DNA of 64,000 bases from Dissophora ornata (GCA_025201705.1 MU616606.1:6230-70229), one strand, 5' to 3'. Numbered from the stretch's first letter, positions 10,972 through 24,200 are shown. Notes: generated by a model from the sequence alone, not told the origin. Numbers and translations: made by a program.

Positions 10972-11520
10972 GCTGTAGATGAAGAGGTTATGTCAGATAT
11001 AATGAGGAGGTGATAGTGAGTTGAAGATACAGGGGGCGGCCGGTGAACAGCGGTTTTTTATACAATCTTCCCCAACAATGTGGTAGCAATGAAGGACGGA
11101 TGCGGTTGTGGACCACATCACGCCTGGCAAACTGTGGATGGACATCCAACACTCGCCTTGCCCCTTCTCCCCCCTCGTTTTCACGCGTCTGTTCTTTGAT
11201 CGCGAGCTACGAAAATGAACGCATTCAATCGATTGGCCCACATCGCGGAGACATTCCTGCGTCGCCCCGTAAAGCTTGTCCTGCAGGATCCACACCTCCC
11301 CAGGGCGTGCTGGCAATATCCTAACTGGGCTGCCAGTCCTGGATCTGCAGCGCGTCACTTCGCAGCACACAGACTGGCGAAGCAAAACTATACAACATTT
11401 TTCACGTTGACCAACATTGATATCGCACGTACCTTGCTCAAAATCTAACAAACGGCGCCCGATCCCCCCCATTTGCACTTTCTTCACAATCACTCGGCAC
11501 ATTCTTCCATTCCATTCCCC
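10972..11520. promoter_or_regulatory. Divergent intergenic region
   Basis: Separates the starts of the minus-strand gene (10971) and the AT-hook/UCH gene (11521, or 11473 with an upstream in-frame ATG). No clear TATA box, repeat or RNA gene is seen. The minus-strand ORF across it has no recognisable features. Confidence 0.4.
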
Positions 11521-14500
11521 ATGACCCGCTTTGATCCTGGCAAGAGATCGGGCCATCTTAAATTAGTTTTTTACAGCGATGCCAGGGCCAAGTTGAATCG
11601 CAAAAAGAGAGGAGGCCAGCTTTCCCAGGGCCTTGCCCAGTTGCACAGGACTCCTGCTACTTCCTCCTATTGCGGGAACACCGAAATGAATAGCGAGAGT
11701 CAGCATATCGTTCCTGTGCTGGCCAAACCCCACGTCGAAGTTCCAAAGCAGACCCTGGTGGAGACTCTTTTTCGCAAGGCCCCTGAGATGACCATATCTG
11801 TGACTCAAGGTCCAATGCCATCTAGAGCCAGCCCCACCATTCCATCCACGGCTCCCGAGAAGGACCCAAGTTACACGTGGACCCCAATGGGACCTAGAAC
11901 CGGGCCTCCAAAGCCACCCCCGATACGTCCAGGGGTATCCCGCCTCGAGGCTGTCGTGATACCTCTTCGTCCTTGCACGGCGAAGAAGGCTCGTCGCCTC
12001 GATCAAATAGAAAGCAGCCGAAGACTGCTTGAGCGGAGAGAGGACAGTGGCATTAGCATTGTCCTAGAAGAGGTCATTGAGGCCATGCCTGCATCCACGC
12101 CAGCCAGAGACGAATCCGAGAACACTATTCCCTGCGAGAGTCAGGTGCAACCTCCAGTTGACAGCAAGCACAGCAGCGAGCCTTCATCCACATCAACTAC
12201 GGCGACACGTGATCAGCAACAAGTTACAATTGCAGCTGCTCACAAACGCGGTCGACCGCGCGACATTGTCGTAGCGGTCGTCATTCCCCCGCGCAAACGA
12301 CCCGACATTAAAGACAGCATCGACAACGCTTTGTCATCCCAAGCTACCGCCGGAAGCTTTCTTGAAGTCGAAACTGTCGACTGGGCTGAAACCACCACGT
12401 CTGTTGACACCGCAGCTGCAACAGCTGCTCAGCAGCAGTGCCTGAGCCAGAGCGCTCAGCGACTAATCAATAACAACATGCAGATCATTGACGCCTCGAG
12501 ATCTACTCCAACACTTATACCATCCCAAAAGACTATTCCTAATTTGTTGACGATCAATAATGTGGGTGCAGAGCAGGAGCAAACTGAGCAAGATCCACCG
12601 AAGGCTAAGCGAGGTCGAGGTCGACCACCCAAATCTGAGAGAGACCCTCCAAAGGCTGAGATAGATCCTCCAAAGGCTGAGATAGATCCTCCAAAGGCTG
12701 AGATAGATCCTCCAAAGATTGAGATAGATCCTCCAGAGGCCAGGCGGGGTCGACTTCGACCACCCAAATCTGAGAGAGACCCTCCAAAGGCTGAGGGAGA
12801 TCCTCCAAAGGCCAAGCGAGGTCGGCCTCCCAAATCAGACAGCGGCCCTCAGAAGGCCAAACTAGGTCGACCTCCTAAATCCGACAGCGGTCCTCAGAAG
12901 GCCAGACTAGGTCGACCCCCCAAATCTGTCAGCGGTCCTCAGAAGGCCAAACTAAGTCGACCCCCCAAATCTGTCAGCGGTCCTCAGAAGTCCAAACTAG
13001 GTCGACCTCCCAAATCTGACAGCGGTCCTCAGAAGGCCAAACGAGGTCGACCTCCCAAATCTGTCAGCGGTCCTCAGAAGGCCAAACGAGGTCGACCTCC
13101 TAAATCTGACAGCGGTCCTCAAAAGGCCAAACGAGGTCGACCTCCCAAATCTGACAGCGAACCTCCAAAGGCCAAACGAGGTCGACCTCCCAGATCTGAC
13201 AGCGACACTCCAAACGCCAAACGAAGACGAGTTTCCAAATCTAGTGCTATGCTGGTAGACGCGGAAGCGGAGAAAAAGGCCGAGGAGCAATACGAGGCTC
13301 GGATTAAAAAACGAGGGGTCCGCATATGGAAGCCTATCGATATCGGCATCCCAGGTAATGCTGGCAGATAAAGGCGTCGGGAGAAGCAAATGTCGAGAGG
13401 CAGATACCATCTTGCTAATGATCATCGACACCCTCTCTCTTCCTTTATTTCCTAGATCGTGTGGTCAACACATGGGCTGATTCCTTAGGCGTGCCGTTGT
13501 ACGCGGAGCCAAGAATCATTCCGGCCCCCTTTAAGCTTTCTGACGCTGACCAAGTGAGAGTGCTCTTCATCTATTTTTCTTACTCCTCTTGCTCTTCTAC
13601 TTCTCATGACGGTGTCGAACGAATACACTAATTGCTTGCATCCTTCTCGCCGCTCCTGGGGAAACCTTGATAGGCTATTGGAATTTTGTTTGTTACGCTT
13701 ATTGATGTCAAAAGATTAGAGCCAGTAGGAGACAAGGAATCGATGGAGATCTACTTCATCCCCCAGGTGAGGAAAACTCACCGCAACGAGCCCTACCTTC
13801 ACGGACAATTGCACCCGCAGCTCCTTCAACCTGTGCTTCACACACACATATTGATGTTCTTTCTGTCTCCTCTTAGCGCTTGGCTGGTGCAGGTCATGCA
13901 GTGGATAGCTGTTTTACTCTATCCCTAATGAACCTCGTCTTGAACAACCCATCAGTGCTCGCAAGGTGTCCAGCCAGCATCAAGAGTCTATCTAAAGATG
14001 TGTTTGAAACCGACCATGCGGTGGTAATAATATTGATATTGCCGAGAGTTTTTTTTTTTTTTTTTTTTGGTTCAACATTGATTAAATGAAATCGACCTTT
14101 TCATTTTTTTTTCTTTCCTCCTACGGCAACATCTTTAGGAGGCGTGGAGACTTTTTGACGAAAGTGCTGTTGGCAATATGCTCCATGCACTCCATGAAGA
14201 GGTCCATATTCTTGGAGAGTGGGACGAAAGAGAGGCAGAGCCAGAGTTCGACAAAACTCCGTACTCAGTACGGCTTAAAGAGCAACAGGCAAGGGAAATG
14301 GAAGAGGACGAAAAAGAGAGGGAAGAGGACAAGGGACAACAAGGGAAGATTGAGAAAGGCAACAAGGGCAAGGAAAAGGAAGGCAGTCGTTCCTGGAAGA
14401 AACGGACAGAGGTGGAGCAAGAGCCGGGAGCGGCCCATATCACTGTCTTCCTTCCACGCAATGGCAGCGTCTGGGAGATCGACTCGATGATGAGTGAGCC

Positions 14501-14636
14501 CAGAAAGATTGCCACAATAGGGGATAGACCATGGCAGGAAGAGGTTGCCAGTTATCTGCAGAGCCTGAGAGGAGAGATCGAAGCCGTACCTGGCGGCGAT
14601 ATTGCAACATGCGCAATACCAATTTTCCAAAAATAA
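11521..14636 (+). CDS. AT-hook array protein with C-terminal UCH-family (C12) deubiquitinase domain
   Basis: Five exons join in frame: 11521-13354, 13456-13553, 13674-13766, 13877-14023 and 14139-14636, giving 889 aa. An in-frame ATG at 11473 would add 16 residues. The N-terminal half is disordered. Residues of about 357-570 are a tandem array of some 11 AT-hook-like units (core RGRPPKSD, spacer SGPQKAK), with one earlier hook at HKRGRPRD. The last 280 residues resemble UCH-L5/BAP1: a segment ending NTWADSLGVPL, then ILFVTLIDVKR, MEIYFIPQ, and C687 in AVDSCFTLSLMNLVL. After a charged insertion of about 60 aa comes H824 in AHITVFLPRNG and D839 in VWEID. The His-Asp spacing of 15 equals that of UCH-L1. 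The oxyanion Gln six residues before Cys is not conserved (Gly681), so activity is uncertain. The AT-hooks imply chromatin targeting. Convergent with the Faf1-like gene. Confidence 0.78.
12590..13240 (+). repeat. Tandem 45-bp coding repeat (AT-hook units)
   Basis: Within the first exon of the UCH gene, about 8 units of 45 bases encode GPQKAKxGRPPKSxS. Shorter 24-27 base PPKAEID units precede them. Changes between units are mostly conservative and the core GRPPKS is retained, though one unit has SRPPKS. Unit number is likely to vary between strains. Confidence 0.85.
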
Positions 14637-14739
14637 AGGAATTTCTGTTTCTGTTTGAGTGCGGATGGAGTGTGTTATTTTGGACGTACAGAATATGCAA
14701 ACATGCAATGCAAATAGGGGGCACAATCCACCAAGCATT

Positions 14740-16033
14740 CTAGAATCGACCCTTGCCCTTCTTTTTCTTTCCTCCTCCTCCTCCTCCACCGCTCTTGCCA
14801 CCAGACTTCTTTCCAGGCGCCTTTTTCTTGACGCCCTCGCGCTGAACAGACTTGATCTCCTTCTCGGTCAGCGTCAGCATGCCGTTCTTGAATCGGCCCA
14901 TCGATGTCTTCAATCCGCGCTCGGACCTGGGCTTTTCCTTCTTCTTTCCTCCAGCAGCTGCAAACGTGTGTTTGATGCTCTTGTGATATGTGCCATTGTT
15001 CTTGGCCTAAGCGAAGGTGGTGGTGGGGAAACGAACACGGCCGGGTTAATAATAAATATAAAGCAACCTCACATGGTTCACATGAACCGAAATAGAGCAA
15101 ACGTTTCGAAAAGTTTTTTTTTACCTCCTCTAATTCCTTAAGATCTCTCTCTCGCTTCTTGGCGATCATTCCAAAACCGATTGTAAGTGGCACCTTAACC
15201 TTTTCCTTTTTCTACACGCAACATTGGCCACCAGTATTTTAGCGTTTTGACACAACATGACAAATACATGCATGTAAATGTAAAGGGCACGCAATTGATC
15301 ACATCAACGGGAGTGATTTTACCTGGACACCAAGACTGACGAGCTGGTCCAACTGATGCCTCCTGCGATCTGCGCCATCCAATTGATCGGCATTATACTG
15401 TTCCAGCAGACGACTAGCCTTGATCAATGAATGCAACTCCACGTCATTCTTCTTGTTCTCAAGCTCTTCCGCCTTCTCCTCGGCCGTCAAGGGGTTCTCC
15501 ATCGGTGGTGGTGCTTCATCCAGTTTTGAAATCTTTGATGACATGAACTTTTTGAAGCTGAATTCCGTTCCTCCTCCTGAAGACGATGATGTAGAAAGAC
15601 CTTTGCGATCGACCTTGGACGCATCAAAGACAACAACCTCGTGTCCTGTCCTGGGCTTTGATGCTGCTGGTTTTGAGGGGATTCCTGATACGGCTTTCTT
15701 TGTGATTTTGGATGTTGATGGCGATGGTGATGATGGCAGAAGGTCGGATGAAGTGCCGGAAGGAGAGTTTTTAGCATTATTGGTGGCGTGGGGATCTAAC
15801 CGCGTATTGGCTTTCTTTCCAGTCCTCAATGGAGCCTCTTCTTCCGACTCTGAGTCCTCGACGGTGGCGGCCTGTCGGTTTCGCTTTTTATTAAGAGTAG
15901 TTCCTGCTGATTCAGAGGTTGTTGAGCCGGTTGCAGAAGGTTTAGCGGGTTCTTTCCGGGCCTGCTTCTTCTTTGTAGGCGCAGGGGCAGCTCTAGCTCT
16001 GGCGGCTGCCTTTTTGTCCAAGACACGGTCCAT
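14740..16033 (-). CDS. Faf1/C1orf131-like (DUF4602) ribosome-biogenesis protein
   Basis: Three exons: 16033-15323, 15211-15125 and 15006-14740, all with clean GT-AG borders. The N-terminal half is low-complexity and Lys/Ser/Ala-rich with an acidic patch (EDSESEEEAPL). The conserved part follows: EFSFKKFMSSK, then a helical region ending QLDQLVSLGVQ. Across the splice sites it continues with KVPLTIGFGMIAKKRERD, AKNNGTYHKS and GRFKNGMLTLTEKEI. It ends in a Gly/Lys tail (GGGGKKKKGKGRF). The FGMIAKKRERD and MLTLTEKEI motifs recall yeast Faf1 (90S pre-ribosome) and human C1orf131, from family knowledge rather than a search. A nucleolar role in 18S rRNA maturation is inferred. Convergent with the UCH gene, 103 bases between stops. 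Divergent from the AIM19-like gene. Confidence 0.68.
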
Positions 16034-16450
16034 TGTGGTGAAATCAATTGAAAACTATGTGCTGCGTTGAGTCGGAATGTCTTTGTTCAATGCCACTGTT
16101 TGTTGCTGCCTGATGATGAGATGCAGTTGGTTGGCCTGAAGTGTTGTGGAGAGGTAGGGGGATGAGCTTTGAGTTCACCAATGGTTTCCAAAAAAAAAAA
16201 TAAATAAAGAAAGGATCAGGCCTACTATACGTGTCCTTGAACTCGTCTCTGATTTCGGTTCTCGTCCCTGCGGCAATGACGTCGTTGTCGTCGCCCTTAA
16301 AAAAAAAAAAAGAAAAGAGAAAAGGAAAAAGAAAACACAAGCCACTTGTAGCGCACACGTTTCCCTCCCGGGCTTTGACCAAGAGAGGAGCGCACCGCGA
16401 CAGCCTGCGTATTCGTCCACTAGCATCTCTGACAGCCACTTACGCCCACC
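16034..16450. promoter_or_regulatory. Divergent intergenic region
   Basis: Lies between the Faf1-like and AIM19-like start codons. It contains two short A tracts near 16190 and 16300. No TATA box is clear, as is common for housekeeping promoters. Confidence 0.4.
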
Positions 16451-17187
16451 ATGTCTACATCACCAGCAGCAGAAGGCCCCTCTGCCTCTGTGATTGCGTA
16501 CCGGAGTTCATCCTTCTACAAACTCGCAGCATCACCTCTCCCCGAATGGACCCTCTCTGGCCTCTGTAAGGCACTTCTTCCTGTGCCTGGTGCGCACAGC
16601 ACAGCAGGCCTGTCCCACCAACTTGTTGCCACATTAAGCCGTCAACCTAATCCTGCCACTTGAATACCATCTCCAAATGTATGAATGTATGCATCACATT
16701 AGGTGCCGCCTCCGCTCCACTAGCGAAGGCTGGTTCCGGCTTCCCCCATTTTGGTATCATGATGGGACTCTCCGCTGTTTGGGCAGGATCAGGGTAAGCT
16801 TGGATGCGAACCACCACCTTTTATGTTACCAACTGACACGTAATGTCTCTAACCGCAGCCATTTCCCTTTGACATGCAGATATATGAAGTACATGGGGGA
16901 CTCGGAAAATGGATCAGGGACCACTACAGGTATGGCTCGCAACTCATGTCTCAGCAAGTAGGCGCTCTCTATATCATCGGTCTGACTCTAACATCGGACT
17001 ATTACTTTCCGGCCTTTTTGACGCACTGATTTGACTGTATATAGCGTGGTGCCTGACATACCTGTTCTTCAACTTGAAGAGGACCCTTCGTCAACCAAAA
17101 CCTATGCCTTCACTCGTCCTTTCCAGTGTGTTGATCAATCTGGCCATTTCTGGTCGCAAGAATTTCGAGACCGAGTTTGGCGTGTAG
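16451..17187 (+). CDS. AIM19-like small mitochondrial membrane protein
   Basis: Four exons: 16451-16565, 16703-16793, 16880-16929 and 17045-17187, with consensus borders (GTAAGG, GTAAGC, GTATGG donors). They splice to a 132-aa protein starting MSTSPAAEGPSASVIAYR. It has about three hydrophobic segments: SPLPEWTLSGLCAASAPL, FGIMMGLSAVWAGSGYM and TTAWCLTYLFFNL, then SLVLSSVLINLAISGR. The layout (GYM...GDSENGSGTTTAW...YLFFN) resembles the fungal AIM19 family of inner-mitochondrial-membrane proteins of unknown molecular function. No single unspliced ORF covers it, yet the spliced frame is continuous, which supports the model. Confidence 0.62.
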
Positions 17188-18210
17188 CGAACACACCGTT
17201 GCCGCCATGTCAATGTGAGAAATATAAGAAATGTAGAATATCCAAAAAAAAAAAAAAAATGCATGTAAAAAACGTTGATGAAGATCGATGTGGTGTGATA
17301 TGCAACAGAGTAACCTCACATTTTGTAGCCCGCTACGCTGAACCTGGTGAGAGGTCGAATGAAATTATGGGAGTGATCGCCATGTTCTGTAATAGATTAT
17401 TGTCGATCAAGAGGAAGTCTTGTGGAAAACGTACAGCACCGTGGATATTATCGCAATTGGTGTGGGATCGCGTGCGAGATGTAGTTCTTGTAGTTCCTAT
17501 TATTATTACAGAAGATTGGAGGCTCTTTCACTCCCCAAGGAACATCCGCACGTGTGCAGTAGCATTCTCCATGCAGGTCCTAGGAGAAGTATTCAGTCGC
17601 GTAATTTCGCGTAGACCGTTGCGCGGTAGATGTGGCTTAGGTGACTTTGCATCGTTTCTTGCCATGCGGCCTCATGGAATGGGGGATCATCTCTTTCTTT
17701 CCTCGTCTACATCGCCTGGAACTATATTGTATGTTCCTCGTACAGAACTAAGCGTCTCCTCTGGTTGATTGCCATCCCCCTCGATTCTTAGCTCTAAAAT
17801 CACACCCTCCATTTATTCTTCCCCATTAATGTCTCCGCCCTAAAAACTGACAAACAGAAAACAGCGAACGAGCGAGCGAGCGAGCAAAAAGCGGCAGCAC
17901 GCGTTTTTTTTTATCGCAGTAACCTTTCTCCAAAACTATTCCTACACCTGATCTCCCTGCATAAACTTGGCCAGAGGTCATCAAGGTAATTTAATTCCAC
18001 TGAAAAAATGCGCGGAGGGGAGGGGGGTTTTTTTTGATGCGCGACACTGTTACCGTTTTCTAACAATGGACAGGATTGTGCGGTTAATCCATTCCTTCGG
18101 CAAGTCGCATAGATTCTATATCTGTGGAATTCTACCAGGGGGTTTCTTGTGTTCCTCCCTGGAACCTGAAGCGTCAGCATTGCTAATCTCGGGTATTCGC
18201 GACATCAACG
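17188..18210. other. Intergenic region upstream of the Sac3 gene
   Basis: Contains an A tract near 17245, a short GAGC repeat near 17867 and several short T tracts. An open frame to 17768 is a shadow of the last AIM19 exon plus chance extension. No RNA gene or mobile element is seen. Confidence 0.45.
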
Positions 18211-21200
18211 ATGCAGAACAACGGCGGCTTCAACAGCGCTTTCGGGAACCCGAACGCGACCATGACTTTTGGCGGCGGAAGCAAGCCCAACAGTGGACAC
18301 GCTTTCAATACCGACAGAACTGGAAGTGCGTTCAACACTAGTGGAAGCGCGTTCAACAACGGCGGGAGTGCATTCAGCAACAACGGCAGCGTGTTCAACC
18401 AAAGCGGAAGCGCTTTTACCAGCAACTCCAATAACCCCAACAGTTTCGGCAATACCTTCAGTTCTAATAATAATGCAGGAGGGTTTGGCGGGGGATTCGC
18501 TGCAGACCAAGGATCAGGGAACATGAACTCTGTTCGAGGAGGAGGAGGCGGAGGAGGTCGAGGCAGTAACAGCTATCGAGGTAGCCGAGGCGGTGCTGGC
18601 GGCAATCGTGGCAGTACCAATAAGACGTATATCGCCCCTGGGCTGCAACAACAGCAACAACAGCAACAACATCAACATCAGCAGCAACATCAACAGCAGC
18701 AGCAACATCAACAGCAGCAGCAGCTCCCGTCAACATTTGTGGCAGGTGGGGACACCAGTGGATCTGCGTTCACATCTCCCGCTGGACCAAATAATCGTGG
18801 ACGTGGAGGACACAATAGGGGGCGAGGGGGTCGAGGCGGCGCCGTGCCAGGTCAATTCAGATCGCTGCAGTGGCGTGCTGACGGAGCGCAAAGCCAGCAA
18901 TCAACAGACTCTGCAAGCATGTCGATGGATGATTCCGGTATGGGCATAGCGACCCGAGCACAAGGAGGCTTTAATTCTTCTGGCTTTGGATCCGGCGGAC
19001 CACAGCAATCACAGCAACAATCCACTTCATCGTTTTCGGGATTTGGGGCTCAAGGCCAAGTCCAGGGACTCAATCAAAGCACTGGATTTGGGGGCGGAAG
19101 CCAGAACGGATCAGCTTTTGGAGTTCAGTCGACATCATGGCCCTCCTCCTCCCCGGGAACTGCGTCCGGAATTCAGTCTAGCGGAGCTTCACAAAGTGCG
19201 TTTGGCGGCATCTCGTCGTCGTCTTCTATATCGACTGCGCCGCACGGCTTTTCTGCCACGACAGGGGGCAGTGGATTCAAGCAGGACTCTGTCTTTGCTG
19301 CACCTGCTCCTCGCAACACTTTGTCAAGCAAAAACATCAATCCCGCACCAGGAATTACCTCTTCAACCTTTAAAGCACAACACAAACAGCCCCCGGCTGC
19401 TTCAGAGAGCTTAACGTTTTCATCGTCGAGACATGATCCCAGTAACCCCCCTGAGGATGCTGATAGTCGTTTGGCTCGATTCACTGCCGTGCCGATTGGA
19501 AATCGGTTCGAAGAGGTTTGTGAATCGTCCGATAATTGCATGCTAGCCCTTATTCATTACTTTGCGATTTTGCATGTTTGCGAATGCTCCGTGACCCTCT
19601 CGCGACTTCATTTATTTTCTTTTCTTCTTCCCTCACATGGATCCTTCGGTTTGGCTGACTCTGGATACGATGATGATTCGACTGGTACCATTCATGGGAC
19701 GTTGGGCGATCTCGTGTCCGGAATTGATATTCAACCATCCTCTCGTCGCTGGCCGAAACACTTCTTTTTCTTGCTCGTTATTCTGGGTGGATCAAACCTG
19801 GGAATAAATAACCAACGACGATGGATCGCTGACGCACATCAAAAAACACTTTCTTTTCCATCATTCATTCCTGCTTACTCGCATGCCGTCCACCTCAACG
19901 ACTTGCCACGACTGGGATCCTAATACACGTCAACTCAATTAACTATTGGAAATGACTTTCGACGCTGCCTATTGGTCATGAAACTCAGCTCAAAGAAAAA
20001 CGAGTCAAAGAGCGAGAGGATGCGATCAGGCGTGGCGATATTCCCGACCCTAATAAGCCCGTTCGACTGGAGAACGCGATCTCATTTGTCGGCACCTGCA
20101 GGGACATGTGTCCTGAGTTCGAGCGTCATGAACGCGAATACCAGCAAAACGTCAAAAGTTTTGAGAAGGTTAGCACAAGTCGAACGATTCCTTTTGTCAG
20201 CAAGCTCCGACTTTGTTGATGTAGTGCGTGAGTTGACACACATGGATTGACTTTTATACTTGTCACTACAGATCCCCGGAACAGAGCACATCGACCATTC
20301 ACGTGCAGTCAAAGCCTATGCCCGCCCGGCTGCCGGAGCAGAACAACCCCTACCGTCGGATGTTCGCCCTCCCGATGTTTTGCTGGTATGTCGAGCAACT
20401 AAGGATATGCTGCGTGATTAGTCTATTCGTGGATCTTGTACTTACCGTTCAGTCTTTCAAATCGTATTTGCATGCAGTCAACTCTAGACTATCTGATGAC
20501 GGAGATCGTCGCCAAAGAAGACCTTGCAGATTCACATGCATTTATCCGTGACAGAACTCGCTCCATCCGACAGGATTTCACTCTGCAAAACAGCCGTGGC
20601 CTCGAAGCAGTGGAAGCGCATGAGGTCATTGCCCGATATCACATCCTGTGCATACATCAACTTTGCGAAAACAAGAACTTTAGTGAACAGCAAGAGATGG
20701 AGCAGCTAAGAAAAGGTGAGTCAAACCTAGGGAATCTTACCAATACAATCGCGCATCCAGCGTAAACGTAGGACTAATACAATCCGCCAACTTTTCTGCT
20801 TCTAATATAGTTTTAACAAGTTTACAAGAGTTCTACGATGACATGCGCACGGAGGGCATCCCATGTCAGAATGAAGCCGAGTTCCGTGCTTACCATATAC
20901 TCAGTCATTTACAGGACCCAGACATGATGCGACAAGCGCAGCTGCTCCCACCTCATATCTTCCTAGATCCATACATCCAGATGGCAGCAGAAGTGAATGC
21001 ATTAACTCGACGCAACAACGACATTAGACGCCGCGCAGTTTTGCAGTCGGAGGCATCACCGAATTTTTTCAGTCGATTTTTCAAAATGGTTGATGGGCCT
21101 CGGATTACGTATCTGATGGCGTGTTTGCTGGAGACTAACTTTGGAGATATTCGTAAAGGCGCATTGAAGGCACTCAACAAATCGTATCTGGACCAGCATG

Positions 21201-24200
21201 AGGGATTTCCAATCAGCGATCTTGTCAATATTCTGGGATTTGACGATGTAGAGGAATGCATCGCAAACTGTGAAGAATACGACTTAGAGTTGACAAACCG
21301 CGGTCATCTTGCCGTTGTGTTCGGTAGAAAGGACCCAGTCAGTCGTCGTCGCATCTTCAGGGGTACGTTCTATATTATATCGCCCTTTTTTCTACATTGC
21401 GCGCAGATGATGAAGAAAAGCATGCGCGAGAGCTTAAATCGTTCGATGACTTTAACGGCTGTATATCATAGAGAGTTCAATTGCTATCAAGCAGCACAGG
21501 AACCACAGGCTTGTCGAAGCCAAACGTCAGGACTATACCGTCATCAAGATTATTTATGGCCAGACGCCAGGACCTCAACTGACCAACACGCCGATGGGCA
21601 TGTCGCGGCCTGTGGCTACCCCGATAAGCAATATGTCATTGAAAACAAAATCAGTCCAAAGTTTGGTTTCTGCGGATGCTTCCTCGAGACACGGTGCAGC
21701 GGCGGTACCGCCCATGGTGTCGTCAGTGGCCGCAAAGCCAATGGGAACCATGGATTTTGGTCTAAATAGAACCCCAGGATCAACATCGACAACTACTGCC
21801 CCATCGCTTTCATTATCTACTGGAAAGACGGGATCAATTGCACTTGTACCGTCTCAACAGCCTTTATTAACAGGATCCAGCTCCACGCACCCATCACAAT
21901 CGACCATGTTTCCATCGGCCTTACTAGGCATCTCAGGCAGTCTCTCGTCTGCCAAAGCACCATCAAACATTGGCTTTACCACATCATCGACTTTGAACCC
22001 CGCATCCCCGGCGTTCAAACCGCCTGGCCCATCAGGGCCCTTGTTCATATCCTCTCAGCCTGGAAATACAACTTCAGGTACTATCAGCACAACCGGAGCC
22101 ACTTCGTCTGCCAGCCAACAGCCAGCATTCATATTCAAGGCACCAGGAGATGCAGCGTTGAACCCACTCGCATTCACTGGATCTACCCAGCTACCCCTGA
22201 CAAACTCAACATTTGCTGCCACTGTCACGTCGCTGTCGATTCCAAGTGCGTCGAATGCACCACCAAAGCCATTTACAGGTGCTATTGCATCATCTTCAAC
22301 AGGCCCTCTGTTCTCTACGCCGCCCATTCCCGTTCCTGTCCCCTTGATTGCACCAACTCCACCAAAGTCAGATGCGAGCAGGATCGTAACGAAACGCGGC
22401 AGGATCTACCCTCGATCAGTAGTTGAATCGGTGATGCATGAGTTCTTGCAGCGGGAGACAGATCGACTCATCCGAGCAACAGCAGCGCAAATGTCGCAAG
22501 AAGTGATCGTGGAGCGATCGGTGCGCCGTGCTCAAGAGCACAAGGAAGTTGTCCACCAAGAATCGATGCTCACCTTGTCTGCTTTGATGACTCAAGTGAC
22601 AGAGGACTATATTGTGGAAATTTTGGCCGAGCTTCATCGAGAACGCAAATTGCAGCGTCGGGTAATTGACCGGTGGTGGAATTTCACTATTAATTGTCGT
22701 CAGCGAGCGGAGGAGCTTCGGAGGCGGCAAGAGCACTTTTTGGCCAATGTTCGGGCTATGGGCAGTCGGGCAGGGTTGGTGGATGCGAGCCCGATGGCGA
22801 TCAAAATCCGGGATTACACCTCACAACAACAGCGAATGCGCGGTGTTCACAGCCATGTTGGAAGGAACGGACAGACCACGACCAAGGATGCACATGATAT
22901 CAAAGCCATGGTGGAGGCGGTATCCAATAAGAGGAAACGGATGTTGAGTATTGGACAGGAAGGAAGTCCAGATCTGGCGTTGGTCGCGGGGTTGAAGAAC
23001 GCCGTGGCGCCGAAAAGAGAGATGTGGGCGCCTCTACCCGTTCTGAAGGTCGTGGAGAGTTGCTATCACCGTAATGCTGCCGAGCACTCTCAGAATCAAC
23101 AACTTATAGCTCCTGCAGGGGGTTCAGCATTGATGAAGCGCCGCTGGAGGTTGTTCGTCAACTCACCAAACTTCAGAGAGATGACCTCGAAGTGGCTTTT
23201 GACAAAGTTGGGCGTTGATATGGGACGACACACCAGGGCACAGCAGCGGTCTGGAACCATGGTCGCTGTGCATCAGAGCCAGTCGACAGACGAGAATGCA
23301 ATGGATGTTGTTGTACACGGAAGTGAAGACTCTTCAGTGAGGGACCTTCTAGGCATGTCCAAATACTCTATCATGGAAACTGCAGCCTTCATATTTGAGT
23401 TTTCAAAGATCCCATTTGCAGATCACGAGGCGACGGATGATATCATGTAAGCGTCAGTTCATTCTCTTTGACAGTTAGCTATCATCGACGGTCTACTTGT
23501 GTATTGGCTTTTGATCATGCTCTAACCTTATCTTTGTTGCCTTCTCGTAGTCGCCAGTATTGGAGCAGGGAGCACGATCGCCTGGTGCGGTTCCTCGCTT
23601 GTTTCCCAAAGGTGAAGCAACCCATCGTATTTATCATGTGGACCGACGCACCGGAGATCTGGGAGCGAGTCTCACCGCATATGGTTGAATACCTACAGCT
23701 GGATGAGATGGTCAGGTCTCCTCAAGGACCCCTTCTCGCCTACCGGTTCCTGAAATTGGAAATGTCAAGTATGAAACTGGTCCCGTATATTATTGGCTCA
23801 TTGGAGTGGCTCGCTTCTGAAACCAAGGATTTCTTTGAGGACCCTGCAATCCTGCTGGAAAGTTTGCTGAACAAGTATCGACCAATCTACGGGTGGGCCT
23901 TGTGCCGGATGGCGCTTGCGGAAGGACCGATGTATTCACAGTTTGACGAGGACGATGAAGAAGAGGCACACTTGTGGAGGTTAAGAAACAAGCAGAGGAA
24001 ACAGATGTTGGAGAACGGAGGGAGTGGGGGAATTGGTGCAGGAGGAGTGCAGGAGAAGCAACCAAGGAACATGTTTGTGGAGACTGCAGAGTCCGGCATC
24101 AGCCTAGCTGTGAGGATGTTTAACATGGAGTTGGAGAGCATTGCTCAGACGATCGAGACAAAGGGTCAAGGCGAGACACGGGAAGGAGCTGCTCAGGAGG

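Noticed and set aside
12456..12833. Minus-strand Gly/Ser-rich ORF across the AT-hook array
   Set aside because: Repeat-driven shadow of the plus-strand coding repeats.
17031..17768. 245-aa plus-strand ORF
   Set aside because: Overlaps the last AIM19 exon in another frame, passes through an A tract and has no recognisable content.
19516..19923. Continuation of the first Sac3 exon to 19923
   Set aside because: Loses the conserved SAC3 start, whereas splicing 19515 to 19989 joins directly to the GTCRDMCPEFERHERE exon in frame.
21407..21469. Coding exon DDEEKHAREL in the Sac3 gene
   Set aside because: Reading it leads to a stop with no in-frame way onward by plausible splice sites, so it was left as intron in the main model and reported as an alternative.
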